From contig JABDFR010000009.1 in the NCBI GenBank assembly GCA_013286465.1, positions 1 to 61,781 on the forward strand: a stretch of DNA of 61,781 nucleotides. Direction: 5' to 3'. The notes beneath the pieces were generated by a model. That model saw only the letters and a list, made by a program, of their open reading frames with translations, was not told the origin of the DNA and ran no database searches. This DNA is from Acidobacteriota bacterium (GTDB lineage Bacteria; Acidobacteriota; Terriglobia; Acidiferrales; UBA7541). Below are positions 21,421-30,182 of the stretch, piece after piece (the stretch's first letter is position 1; every line of letters begins with the position of its first letter). The position numbers were made by a program, and so were the translations under genes.

Positions 21421-22283
21421 TCTTGTAGGGGATGGTTCTTTAGGCTCGCCTGCAGTTCGGCGCCGTTCGTTTCAAGAAGTCCGTACATCGTGCGCATGTA
21501 AGGACGACAGCTCGGGGAAGGCGATTCAGAAAGGCCAAAGCCGAGCGAAGCCATGCGCAGAACCCGCAGACACCAAAATCGCACACCGCACAAAAATGCT
21601 CGAAACACGCAAATTTCGACCGAATTCGCGTAGTAATAGGCTGAATTACCCTGTTGTTTGGAATTCCAAGCAAAATTGAGGGCACAACTCAAGCGCCGAC
21701 TAGGTACCGAAATTAATCCCGTGAAATGCCCGCACCAGATGCGATTTCGGCCATATCCCGCGGATGGAAATCCGACAACATGCCGCAAGATACCTTGCCG
21801 CGCCTTATTTCTGGGAAACCTGTTTCGCCGCGTCGCCGGACTTCACACTCGCGCCCGTGGCTGGCCCGTTGGGAGATAGGATGCGTCGCAGAAACAGTGA
21901 AACTACGATGAGTCCTGCACCAACGATAACCAGCGTATGGGTCTCAGGGAGAGCGGTGAGTGATGTTATGATTGCGTGCACGTACTAGAGCACCGCAAGT
22001 ACCGTACCAAAAGGCGGTATTTGCAAAGGCCCCATTTTGAGAGACTTGCGGCAGTTTAGCGTTAGTACTGTGCGGAAATTAGGAAACGCGATGGGCTTCC
22101 GTGGAATTTCGCTTCCCAATTTTCCCAAAATGAGACGAGTCGGCTAGCCGATTATCGCCCGGCGGCCTGGGCGGAAGGGTCCGCGCGAAAATTCGCGCGC
22201 CCGCAAGTACATTTTTTGAGGGCGCGTTCTGATTTTCTGTATTTTTATTACGGAGAAGTTACGGTACCCGCAAGGATAAAGGA
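21421..22283. other. Gene-poor stretch
   Basis: About 860 bases without an intact gene. It holds the PEP-CTERM-like remnant at 21805-21981. The AT content is higher than in the neighbouring genes. No tRNA, mobile element ends or GTAG palindromes were seen. Confidence 0.5.
21805..21981 (-). pseudogene. Remnant of a PEP-CTERM-anchored protein gene
   Basis: The minus strand from a GTG at 21981 to the TAA at 21805 encodes 58 residues with the layout of a PEP-CTERM sorting tail: ALPETHTLV, a hydrophobic stretch VIVGAGLIVVSLFL, then RRIL. An in-frame TAG directly precedes it and no matching upstream domain follows, so it looks like the 3' end of a lost surface-protein gene. It could instead be a tiny intact gene. 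Exosortase is not in the window. Confidence 0.45.
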
Positions 22284-23624
22284 TTGGCGAGCTTCTCGAT
22301 CGAAAATTTTGGATGCCGCGCGACGCAAGCAGACGCTGCGGCGATCGAGCGCGAGCTGCGCCTGAGCGGTCTGGCGCGCGTGCGCGAGCATGCCGATGCC
22401 GAAATCGTTGTGCTCAACACCTGCACGGTAACCGCGGCGGCCGACGCGCAGGCCCGCGACGCCATCCGCCACGTCCACGCGACAAACCCGGCCGCCCGCA
22501 TTCTTGTTTCCGGGTGTTACGCCCAGCGCGCGCCCGAAGAACTGGCTGCGCTGCCTGGCGTTGAGTGGGTGGTCGGCAATTCCCACCTCGGCGAAATCCC
22601 GGGATTACTCAGCCGCGCGATTCAGGAGCAGCCGGGTTCGCTTGGTGCCGGATCTTCCAGCATCATTCCCATTGAGGCACTGGCGGTCGGAGAGATGTCG
22701 CTCGCGCGCGGCCCGGCCAAAATTCTCACTTCGGACATTTTCGAGCAATCGGCGGTGCTGACCGGGCCTGCATCCGCGGAAGATGGCGAGCACACTCGCC
22801 CAACACTCAAAATCCAGGATGGCTGCAACCATCGCTGCGCCTATTGCGTGATTCCATTCGTGCGCGGCAATAGCCGCAGCCTCGCGCCGGATCGTATTGT
22901 CGGCGAAGTTCGCTCGCTGGTTGCCGGGGGCGCCCGCGAAATCGTGCTAAGCGGCATAAATTTAGGCAGTTACGGACGCGATCTGGCCGCGAAAATCTCG
23001 CTCCAGTCGGTGTTGCGCCGCATTCTGGACGAGACTCCGCTCGAGCGCTTGCGCCTAAGCTCGATTGAACCGATGGACGTCACGGAGGACCTCCTGAGGT
23101 TCGTAGCCGCGGAGCCGCGCATAGCCCAGCATCTCCACATGCCCCTGCAATCCGCGTCGAATCGCATCCTGCATGCCATGCACCGGTGGTATCGCGCCGA
23201 ACACTACGAACGCCGCGTCGAGCTAATCCGCGAATTCGTGCCAGATGCCGCCATAGGCGCGGACGTGATCGTAGGTTTCCCCGGTGAAACTAAGGGCGAC
23301 TATGAGGAGACTAGGGCCTTCATCGAGCGCCTACCGTTCGCCTACCTGCACGTCTTCTCGTTCTCGCCCCGCCCAGGCACCGCCGCCGCGAATCTGGCCA
23401 ATCCAGTCCCGCCCGCAGAAATCCGCAACCGCGCCAGAGAGTTGCGTGCTCTAAGCGCCAAGAAAGCCGCCGAATTCCGGGCTGCACAATCCCGACGTCG
23501 GCACTTAGCCTTAACCCTGAATCGGCAAGGCGAAAATTGGACGGAATCCCTAACCGGCAACTATCTGAAGGTAAGAATCTCGGGTCGCCACAGAACAAAT
23601 GAGTGGCATGAGGTGGTTTTGTAG
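22284..23624 (+). CDS. mtaB: tRNA methylthiotransferase (MtaB-like radical SAM)
   Basis: A 446-residue enzyme predicted to add a methylthio group to t6A37 of tRNA. The N-terminal domain has three cluster cysteines C11, C47 and C78; the radical SAM cluster uses C181, C185 and C188 (CNHRCAYC). The TRAM-like C-terminus is short. It starts with TTG after AAGGATAAAGGA. The TAG stop lies in the GTAG end of a palindrome that spans the whole gap to the convergent permease gene. Confidence 0.93.
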   Translation: MASFSIENFGCRATQADAAAIERELRLSGLARVREHADAEIVVLNTCTVTAAADAQARDAIRHVHATNPAARILVSGCYAQRAPEELAALPGVEWVVGNSHLGEIPGLLSRAIQEQPGSLGAGSSSIIPIEALAVGEMSLARGPAKILTSDIFEQSAVLTGPASAEDGEHTRPTLKIQDGCNHRCAYCVIPFVRGNSRSLAPDRIVGEVRSLVAGGAREIVLSGINLGSYGRDLAAKISLQSVLRRILDETPLERLRLSSIEPMDVTEDLLRFVAAEPRIAQHLHMPLQSASNRILHAMHRWYRAEHYERRVELIREFVPDAAIGADVIVGFPGETKGDYEETRAFIERLPFAYLHVFSFSPRPGTAAANLANPVPPAEIRNRARELRALSAKKAAEFRAAQSRRRHLALTLNRQGENWTESLTGNYLKVRISGRHRTNEWHEVVL

Positions 23625-23652
23625 AGCAGGGTGCTAAAGCACCCTCCCCTAC
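23621..23652. repeat. GTAG-family palindrome, class II, joining two stop codons
   Basis: GTAG at 23621-23624, arms around AGGGTGCTAAAGCACCCT, and CTAC at 23649-23652. The TAG of the left end is the mtaB stop and the TAG of the right end (minus strand) is the permease stop. The element can also act as a bidirectional hairpin between the convergent genes. Confidence 0.75.
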
Positions 23653-26105
23653 TCGTACCTCAGTGCATCGAGCGGGTCCAGGGCCGCGGCGCGTCTGGCC
23701 GGAATCCAACAGGCGAGGAGCGCCACGATCGCCAGCAGAATGGTGCTCCCGACGAACGTCAGCGGATCGCTAGCGCTGACACCCACCAGCAGATTCGCCA
23801 TTCCGCGCGTCAGCACCCAAGCCCCTCCAAGCCCAAAGGCTACTCCGCTAATCACCAGACCCAGTCCCTGCCTGACGATCATGCCCAAAATTTCCTGATG
23901 CCCGGCGCCCAGGGCCATGCGAATGCCGATCTCGCGGGTGCGCTGCGACGCGGCGAAAGAAACTACGCCATAAACTCCCACCACCGCCAAAATCGTCCCC
24001 AAAATGCCCATCATCGCGCCCAATTCCGCGCCGCGCCGGAATATAAAGAACCCATTGGCCCCGCCGAGCGAATCGGTCATCGTCATGGCACTGAAGATCG
24101 GCAGATCGGGAGCCAGATTATGAATTTCCTGCTGCACCGCCGGAATCAGTGACTCCGGATTGCCCGAGCTGCGAATCTCGAGCACCCGGATGGAACTGAA
24201 ATTCTGCGCCATGGGCACGTAATACGCCGGCATCGGTGATTCGCTGATGAAAATGTATTTGCCTTTCCCGGTTTCTCCCACCACCTGGATGAACGGTCCG
24301 GCATCCGACTTCGTGCGGAAGCGTTTGCCGATGGGATCTTCGTTGGGCCAGAATTTTTTAGCCATGGTCTCGTTGATGATGGCCACCGGCTGAGCTTTCT
24401 CGTCATCCGATCGCGTAAATGCGCGCCCACGAAGAATCGGCGTCTTCATTGTCTCGAAATAAGTGGGCGTCACGCGGTTGAAGACCATCTGCGGCGCCTG
24501 GCTGCCCGGCGCCAGGGGATGCCCTTCGATGTAAACGGGGTCTCCGTCCATGTAATTGCCCATCGGGACGCTGTACGCCATGGCCACGGATTCCACTCCG
24601 GGTAGCGCGCGGGCTCTTTCCTCGAGCTGGCGATAGAAATCTTTCGTGCGCGACGCGTCGTAGCCAATTTCGTGCGGATCCATGATGACGTTGATCAGCC
24701 CTTGCGGATCGAATCCCAGTTCCATCCCTCGGATATTCTGAAGATTGCGGACGAACAGGCCGGTAACGATCAGCAGCATGAGTGAGCCCGCCACTTGCGC
24801 CACCACCAGCACGCTGCGAACCCGTTGCCGCTTCACTCCCACCGATCCACTGCGCCCGCCATCGTGCAGCACGGTGCTGACGTCCGCGCGGCTCGCGCGC
24901 CACGCCGGCCACACCCCCGCTACGATCCCGGTAAACAGAGCGGCCGCCAGTGCGTAGGCAAATACTCGCCCGTCGAAACTGAAATCGAGGTTGATCGGAA
25001 TGCCGGCGACCACGTGGATCGAGTTCAGCGAGCTCACCCAAATTCCTAATATGATCCCCACCGCTCCGCCTAGGAACGAAAGCAGCATCGTCTCGGTGAG
25101 CGCTTGGCGTATCAACCGCGCGCGGCCCGCACCCAGGGCGGCGCGTACCGCCATTTCGCGCTGCCTTGCCATTGCACGCGAGAGCAGAATATTCGCCACG
25201 TTCATGCACGCCAGTAGCATCACTAGGCCCGCCAGAACCAGGAACACGCCCGCGATCACCGGGACGATATTTGTCGGATAAGGTTGCGGCCTTGCGAACG
25301 TTTCGCGGATTACCTGCATGTTGTAGCCGCGATCGGTCTCCGGGTATTGCTCCGCGAGCCGCGCCGCTACCAAGTTCACCGAACTCTGCGCTTGCGAAAT
25401 GCTCACGCCTGGCTTTAGCCGTCCCATCACGCGGAAGCCGTGCGAACTGCGGTCCGTCCAGAATTTCTCGTTGCCATCCTGCGCCGCTACCGCGCTGAGA
25501 GGCACGTAGCCCTGCATATCGAAAATGAAGGCGGTGCCTTGGAATTCTTGGGGAGTAACGCCGATGACCGTCGCCGGTTTGCCGTTCAACAGCACTTGCT
25601 TACCGAGCACGCCCGCGTCGCCGCCGAATCGCCGTTGCCAGTAGGAATAGCCGAGCACCACCAGAGGAGCTTCTCCCGGCGTTTCTCCTTCGCTGGTCAG
25701 GAATAGGCGCCCGGCCGCCGGCTTGATTCCCAGCGCTGAGAAATAATTGCTGCTCACGAAGCTGTAAACAAATTGATCGGCCTGTCCATCGACGCTAAGT
25801 CCGCCGACGCCGATTTGGTATGCGAAAATGTCGGAGAATTCGTTGGTCTGCTTGCGCAGATCCTGGAGCGCGGGATACGACATCTGGAAAAGAAGCGGGG
25901 TTTCTTTCGGATGCGAGGCGATGACGACAAGCTGGCTGGCAGCGTGCACCGGGAGCGGCTTGAAGAGGAATTGGTTAACGATGCTGAAGATTGCGGTGTT
26001 CGCACCGATGCCCAGCGCTAGGGTCAGCACCACCACCAGGGTCAATCCTGACGAATTCCGCAGCACCCGCAGGCCGTAACGCACATCCTGCCAAATCGAT
26101 CTCAT
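23649..26105 (-). CDS. ADOP-type (acidobacterial duplicated orphan) ABC permease
   Basis: An 818-residue permease of the MacB/FtsX type without its own ATPase. Two MacB_PCD periplasmic domains (about 20-240 and 435-650) alternate with two FtsX membrane domains (about 285-400 and 690-810). The opening RYGLRVLRNSSGLTLVVVLTLALGIGANTAIFSIVN is the family start. Such duplicated permeases are greatly expanded in Acidobacteriota and probably move peptides or small molecules; the substrate is unknown. No ATPase gene is adjacent. Confidence 0.9.
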   Translation of the reverse strand: MRSIWQDVRYGLRVLRNSSGLTLVVVLTLALGIGANTAIFSIVNQFLFKPLPVHAASQLVVIASHPKETPLLFQMSYPALQDLRKQTNEFSDIFAYQIGVGGLSVDGQADQFVYSFVSSNYFSALGIKPAAGRLFLTSEGETPGEAPLVVLGYSYWQRRFGGDAGVLGKQVLLNGKPATVIGVTPQEFQGTAFIFDMQGYVPLSAVAAQDGNEKFWTDRSSHGFRVMGRLKPGVSISQAQSSVNLVAARLAEQYPETDRGYNMQVIRETFARPQPYPTNIVPVIAGVFLVLAGLVMLLACMNVANILLSRAMARQREMAVRAALGAGRARLIRQALTETMLLSFLGGAVGIILGIWVSSLNSIHVVAGIPINLDFSFDGRVFAYALAAALFTGIVAGVWPAWRASRADVSTVLHDGGRSGSVGVKRQRVRSVLVVAQVAGSLMLLIVTGLFVRNLQNIRGMELGFDPQGLINVIMDPHEIGYDASRTKDFYRQLEERARALPGVESVAMAYSVPMGNYMDGDPVYIEGHPLAPGSQAPQMVFNRVTPTYFETMKTPILRGRAFTRSDDEKAQPVAIINETMAKKFWPNEDPIGKRFRTKSDAGPFIQVVGETGKGKYIFISESPMPAYYVPMAQNFSSIRVLEIRSSGNPESLIPAVQQEIHNLAPDLPIFSAMTMTDSLGGANGFFIFRRGAELGAMMGILGTILAVVGVYGVVSFAASQRTREIGIRMALGAGHQEILGMIVRQGLGLVISGVAFGLGGAWVLTRGMANLLVGVSASDPLTFVGSTILLAIVALLACWIPARRAAALDPLDALRYE

Positions 26106-26301
26106 TGCTACACCCCGTTAAACCGAATCATATCGCTGGAATAGAATACGCACGAAGCTGGCCAAGGATTCATCCCGGGTATCGTTGTGATTCAGTGCGG
26201 GTTACGGAGATTCATCTCGACGCTTAAAGCCCCGCACGGCACGAATACGGGACTTCCACGTTGCGGAATCGGACAGAGAACCCTGCCCTACGGAGTCAAA
26301 A

Positions 26302-26691
26302 TTAGTTTTCGAAGATGACCTGGGCTAACGCGAAATTGCCGCTGTGGGTAATTGTGAGGGAGATATTCTTGGCGCCGAGTTTGGCGGCGAATTCGCCGGC
26401 TACACCACTGAGCCGCAGCACCGGCTTGCCGCCGGGTTGATTGGTAACTTCGATGTCGCGCCAGCGGACTCCGTAACGCCAGCCGGTGCCCAGCGCTTTC
26501 ATTGTGGCTTCTTTCACCGCGAAGCGGCCGGCATAGCGCTCGAACTTATTTTTGTGGCGCTCGCAATAGGCGATTTCCGCGGGCGTGAAGAGGCGCTCGA
26601 GGAAGGGCTTGCCGTGGCGCTCGATGGCCGATTGAATGCGATCGATCTCTGCGATATCCAATCCCAGGCCGACGATCACGCTTGCTCCCAT
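26302..26691 (-). CDS. acpS: Holo-ACP synthase
   Basis: A 129-residue phosphopantetheinyl transferase that activates acyl carrier protein using coenzyme A. The magnesium-binding residues are D12 (GLGLDIAEI) and E61 (RFAVKEATMKAL). The start ATG at 26691 matches the family; the open frame reaching 27561 is antisense to the next gene and not real. It is divergent from pgeF with 54 bases between them. Confidence 0.95.
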   Translation of the reverse strand: MGASVIVGLGLDIAEIDRIQSAIERHGKPFLERLFTPAEIAYCERHKNKFERYAGRFAVKEATMKALGTGWRYGVRWRDIEVTNQPGGKPVLRLSGVAGEFAAKLGAKNISLTITHSGNFALAQVIFEN

Positions 26692-26733
26692 CGAATCGGT
26701 GAACCGCGTTCTACTTTCCTGGCGGATTATACC

Positions 26734-26739
26734 TATAAT
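26734..26739 (+). promoter_or_regulatory. -10 box of pgeF (candidate leaderless start)
   Basis: TATAAT ends 6 bases before the GTG at 26746, so the transcript would begin at or next to the start codon. Confidence 0.45.
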
Positions 26740-26745
26740 TGGGAG

Positions 26746-27726
26746 GTGAAGACCCGCAGCGCCACTCGTGGAACTCCGAGACTCCGCAATGAGAAGAACT
26801 CGGCCGTCGCGCAAAAACCGGCGCCGGTGAACGGCGCAAAGCATTGGTCTCAACGCCGCGCAAATGGAATCGTCGTGATCGAGGCGTTGCCGCTGGTCCG
26901 CCAGAAATGGCTGACGCATGGGTTCAGTACGCGCGCCGGCGGAGCCAGTCGATTGGTGGATCTGTACGCGCCTTCGAAGCCTGCTGAAGCGGTGCTGAAT
27001 CTGGGCTTCAGCGAATGGGATGAACGTCCGCGGGTGGAGCAAAACCGGCGGCGCTTTCAGAAGACGCTCGGTGCTGAAACGATGACGCTCGTCGCGCTCA
27101 GCCAAATCCATTCCGACATCATTCACGTGATAGACGCTTTGCCGGAGCAGCCGCTGCAAGGCGACGCGCTGGTGACTGCGACGCCGGGCTTGCTGATCGC
27201 GGTACAAACCGCCGACTGCATTCCGATTTTGCTGGCTGATCCCGAGCATCGCCTGGTGGCCGCGATTCATGCAGGTTGGCGCGGGACGCTCAAGCGTATT
27301 GCCGAAAAAACCGTCGGCCGCATGCGCATGCTTTTCGGCACGCGGCCCGAAAAAATCATCGCCGCCATCGGTCCCGGGATTGGCCGGTGTTGCTATGAGG
27401 TTGGCCCTGAAGTCGCGAAGGAATTTGGCAGCCAGTTCGAAAATGCCCGCGAATGGTTCGATGGGCCTTACGACGCGCTCGCGGCCGGCGAAGATCCCAA
27501 TCCTTTGCCATGGCTGACGATGATGCCGCCTGGCCACCAGCCGCCTCCGCCGAGCGTGCAACTTGATCTGCAGGCCGCCAATCGCAGCATCCTCAAAAAT
27601 GCGGGCGTCGCCGCGAAAAATATCTCCGTGAGCGACCTCTGCACGTCTTGCCGCACCGATCTTCTCTTCAGCTACCGCCGCGAAAAAACAACAGGGCGTC
27701 TAATGGCCGCGATCGGCATTAAGTAG
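26746..27726 (+). CDS. pgeF: Multicopper-oxidase-like laccase domain protein (purine nucleoside phosphorylase/peptidoglycan editing type)
   Basis: A protein of up to 326 residues of the PgeF/YlmD/DUF152 family. Metal-site motifs are present: HSDIIHVI, the TADCIPILLAD segment, the AIHAGWRGT segment and GPGIGRCCYEVGPEV, followed by the SDLCTSCRTDLLFSYRREK end. Family members cleave nucleosides or edit muropeptides. The start is uncertain: I use the GTG at 26746, which lies 6 bases after TATAAT, but GTGs at 26826 or 26875 would give lengths closer to the family average. The stop TAG lies inside a GTAG palindrome. Confidence 0.88.
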   Translation: MKTRSATRGTPRLRNEKNSAVAQKPAPVNGAKHWSQRRANGIVVIEALPLVRQKWLTHGFSTRAGGASRLVDLYAPSKPAEAVLNLGFSEWDERPRVEQNRRRFQKTLGAETMTLVALSQIHSDIIHVIDALPEQPLQGDALVTATPGLLIAVQTADCIPILLADPEHRLVAAIHAGWRGTLKRIAEKTVGRMRMLFGTRPEKIIAAIGPGIGRCCYEVGPEVAKEFGSQFENAREWFDGPYDALAAGEDPNPLPWLTMMPPGHQPPPPSVQLDLQAANRSILKNAGVAAKNISVSDLCTSCRTDLLFSYRREKTTGRLMAAIGIK

Positions 27727-27893
27727 CGCTGGCGTCCCCGCCGGCATCTTACGATCGCGATGTAACCAAATACGCGAGCATCGACGGACTGAGCGGCTCA
27801 ATTCATCGAAGTATTGAAATAAATTTTACGCCAGTGATTTTCTTTTTAATCTAAATCGAGGTCGTAAGATGCCGGCAGAGACGCCGGCGCTGC
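27723..27893. repeat. Inverted palindrome doublet A (class I)
   Basis: Two class I palindromes face each other across about 110 bases. The left one starts GTAGCGCTGGCGTCCCC and ends CTTACGA; the right one is its inverse and ends in the slightly decayed CTGC. Total 171 bases. The left GTAG includes the pgeF stop codon. Confidence 0.75.
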
Positions 27894-27896
27894 TTG

Positions 27897-29102
27897 CTAT
27901 CTGGAAATTACTTGCGTTTGATTGATCGAAATCAGGCGGTAGCGGATGCCGCGCCAGCGAATTTTATTCGTCGCCAGCGAGGCGCAGAAATTTATGAAGA
28001 ATAGAAACGGAATGACCGGAGCCAGCACTGTCCAAGTCCATGACCACTCGCGCATCTGCGTTTTCCACTCGGGCAGCAAATCTGCGACCGCGATGGTTCG
28101 CAGCGCACCTTTAATCGCCGCGAAAAGTGGAATCGCCAACGAGAGCATCAGAGTCTCGCCCCACACGTCGCCCGCGATCATTTGTTTCAGAATCACGATA
28201 AACGCCACCAGCGAAGTGAGCACATAGCTCGCGTTTGTGACCGCCGCCACCGTCCACATCGTCGGCGAATAGACGCGCGTCAAAATAATCTGCCGGTTGG
28301 TAAATTCGAGCAACTCGTCCCACGTGGTTGCGTACGGCGTGGGCGCCAGGCACTCGGGCACGAATTCGATTCCGCGGCCGTCGTTGCGCAAGGCGTTTGT
28401 CAGCGCCAGGTCGTCGCTCACCGCGCCCTGCCAGTAAGCTAGCCCGCCGATCTCCTGAAACACTTGCCGCCGAATGGCCGTCCCGCCGCCCCAGCAGAAA
28501 TTGCGCGCGTGTTCGCCAAGCATGGTCGCGATGCTCGCGTTCCAAACTGATCCGACCGCGCTGGCCAAGCCACTCTTGCCATTGCGCTTCACCGGAATCA
28601 GCCAGCGATATGTGGTGGTCGCGCCGACCCGCGCGTTATTCAGCGGCGTTACCAGCTTCGTCAACCAGCCGCGGCTCGGCGCAATATCCGAATCCGTGAA
28701 GACGAAAACGTCGTAGGCTTCGTTCAGCCCTTCCACTGCTTTGGTGAGATTGCTCACCTTCTCGCCCACATCTTCCGGCGGTCCGGCAATCACCAAATGA
28801 ATCTTGCGCTGGCTGAGGGATTTTATGCGCTCGATAGTTTTAACGGCACCATCGGTGGCCTTCGCCACCACGAAAACTAGCTCGTAGTTGGGATAATCGA
28901 AGTGAGTGAGCGCCTGCAAATTCGACTCAAGCCCCGGATCGGCGCCCTTGCACGGGCAAATCACCGCGACGCGCGGGCTATAAAATCCCGCGTGCGTAGC
29001 CAGCCGCCGCCGCACGAAGCGCAGCCACACAACTCCCTGCACGGCCGAGTAAATGCCCTGCAGAAGCTGCTGGATCGCCAAGATGTAGAAAAGAATCAGC
29101 AC
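27897..29102 (-). CDS. Family 2/21-like membrane glycosyltransferase
   Basis: A 401-residue processive-type transferase related to ceramide glucosyltransferase. N-terminal membrane segment about 1-22; catalytic domain with VAVICPCKGADPG, the FTDSDIAPS metal-binding aspartates, SDDLAL and the RQIILTRVY substitute for (Q/R)xxRW; at least three C-terminal membrane segments from about 280. It starts with GTG. It would transfer a sugar to a lipid acceptor at the inner membrane; the exact acceptor is unknown. Confidence 0.85.
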   Translation of the reverse strand: MLILFYILAIQQLLQGIYSAVQGVVWLRFVRRRLATHAGFYSPRVAVICPCKGADPGLESNLQALTHFDYPNYELVFVVAKATDGAVKTIERIKSLSQRKIHLVIAGPPEDVGEKVSNLTKAVEGLNEAYDVFVFTDSDIAPSRGWLTKLVTPLNNARVGATTTYRWLIPVKRNGKSGLASAVGSVWNASIATMLGEHARNFCWGGGTAIRRQVFQEIGGLAYWQGAVSDDLALTNALRNDGRGIEFVPECLAPTPYATTWDELLEFTNRQIILTRVYSPTMWTVAAVTNASYVLTSLVAFIVILKQMIAGDVWGETLMLSLAIPLFAAIKGALRTIAVADLLPEWKTQMREWSWTWTVLAPVIPFLFFINFCASLATNKIRWRGIRYRLISINQTQVISR

Positions 29103-29269
29103 TTTCAGCGAGATTAGCAGATTGTGCGGAGTGCAGCGCCGCGTGCGAGTACAGGTGTGGCGTCATCGTTACGTGCGAGTTGAGGGGAGCGACTCATTCC
29201 AGCTTCTCGCACAGGACGTGGTAGAGTTTCGCGTTGGTACATCGCGGTTCTTTTGTCGCGAGGTTTGCC

Positions 29270-30031
29270 ATGAGTCAAACGCATAAGACTGGCGGTGACA
29301 CCATGCCGCTGCGATATCTCCTCAGTGGTCTCGGTTTAGTTGCAATTGTGCTTGCTGCTGCCTTGTTTGCCGCGGCGCAATCAACGCAGAACTTGGACTC
29401 CACTAAGGCGGATCCACAACACCACACCGTCGTATTTGAAAACGACCAGGTGCGCGTGGTGCATTACTTGCTGCGCCCCGGAGAAAAAACTGCCAAGCAT
29501 AGCCATCCGGATGGCGTGAACATTTTCCTCACCGACGTTCATTACAGGAATACAAGCGAAGACGGTAAGAGCACGGAACTGCAGGCTAAGGCAGGAACCG
29601 CGGCTTGGCGGCCGGCGCTGACGCACGTGACTGAGAACATCGGAGACAAACCGCTCGAGGGAATTTTAGTCGAGCCGAAGCAGCCACATTCTTCGAGGCC
29701 GGCAAATTCCGTTGACGTAACGACCCTGCCGATCGGCGGCAAACTTGCGAAGGTTGTGTTTGAGAATGAGAAGGTCCGCGTGCTGCATTACCATTTCGAG
29801 CCGGCGCAGCAGGACGAGATGCACGGCCATCCCGACAGCGTGCAAATCGTGCTAACTGACGCGCGTACCGAGGTTACGACTCCCGGTGGCAGAACGACGA
29901 CGGTGGAAGCGAAAGCTGGGCAAGTGGTGTGGCGACCGGCGCTGCAGCATTCAGCTCGGAACATCGGCGACAAGCCTATCGATGGAATTCTGGTGGAGAT
30001 GAAAGGCGAACCCGTCGCCGCGAGCAAGTAG
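29270..30031 (+). CDS. Secreted protein with two tandem cupin domains
   Basis: A 253-residue exported protein. Signal peptide to about residue 38 (GLVAIVLAAALFAAAQS), then two cupin folds, about 50-140 and 150-245. The second half mirrors the first: HHTVVFENDQVRVVHY and KLAKVVFENEKVRVLHY, HSHPDGVNIFLTD and HGHPDSVQIVLTD, WRPAL.H and the GDKP.(D/E)GILVE end, so it arose by internal duplication. HxHPD could bind a metal. I chose the ATG at 29270 (GAGG 7 bases upstream). Function unknown. Confidence 0.82.
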   Translation: MSQTHKTGGDTMPLRYLLSGLGLVAIVLAAALFAAAQSTQNLDSTKADPQHHTVVFENDQVRVVHYLLRPGEKTAKHSHPDGVNIFLTDVHYRNTSEDGKSTELQAKAGTAAWRPALTHVTENIGDKPLEGILVEPKQPHSSRPANSVDVTTLPIGGKLAKVVFENEKVRVLHYHFEPAQQDEMHGHPDSVQIVLTDARTEVTTPGGRTTTVEAKAGQVVWRPALQHSARNIGDKPIDGILVEMKGEPVAASK

Positions 30032-30182
30032 TGGCGCTCCTGTCCGGTGTCCTGATCGCCGGCAGGCTCTTCCTGTAGCAAATCGCCGAACGCCTGCGCG
30101 CGTTTGACACTGGCCTGGAGTGTGCATAGACTTTTCCCACTCCCTTGCAGGGAACGACTCGAATTCAACTGGAGATGAACCG

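Noticed and set aside
21375-21788. 137-residue minus-strand open frame
   Set aside because: It runs through the terminator at 21387-21416 and has no coding signal.
26692-27561. Extension of the acpS frame to 419 residues
   Set aside because: The added part is antisense to pgeF. AcpS itself begins at 26691 and has normal length.
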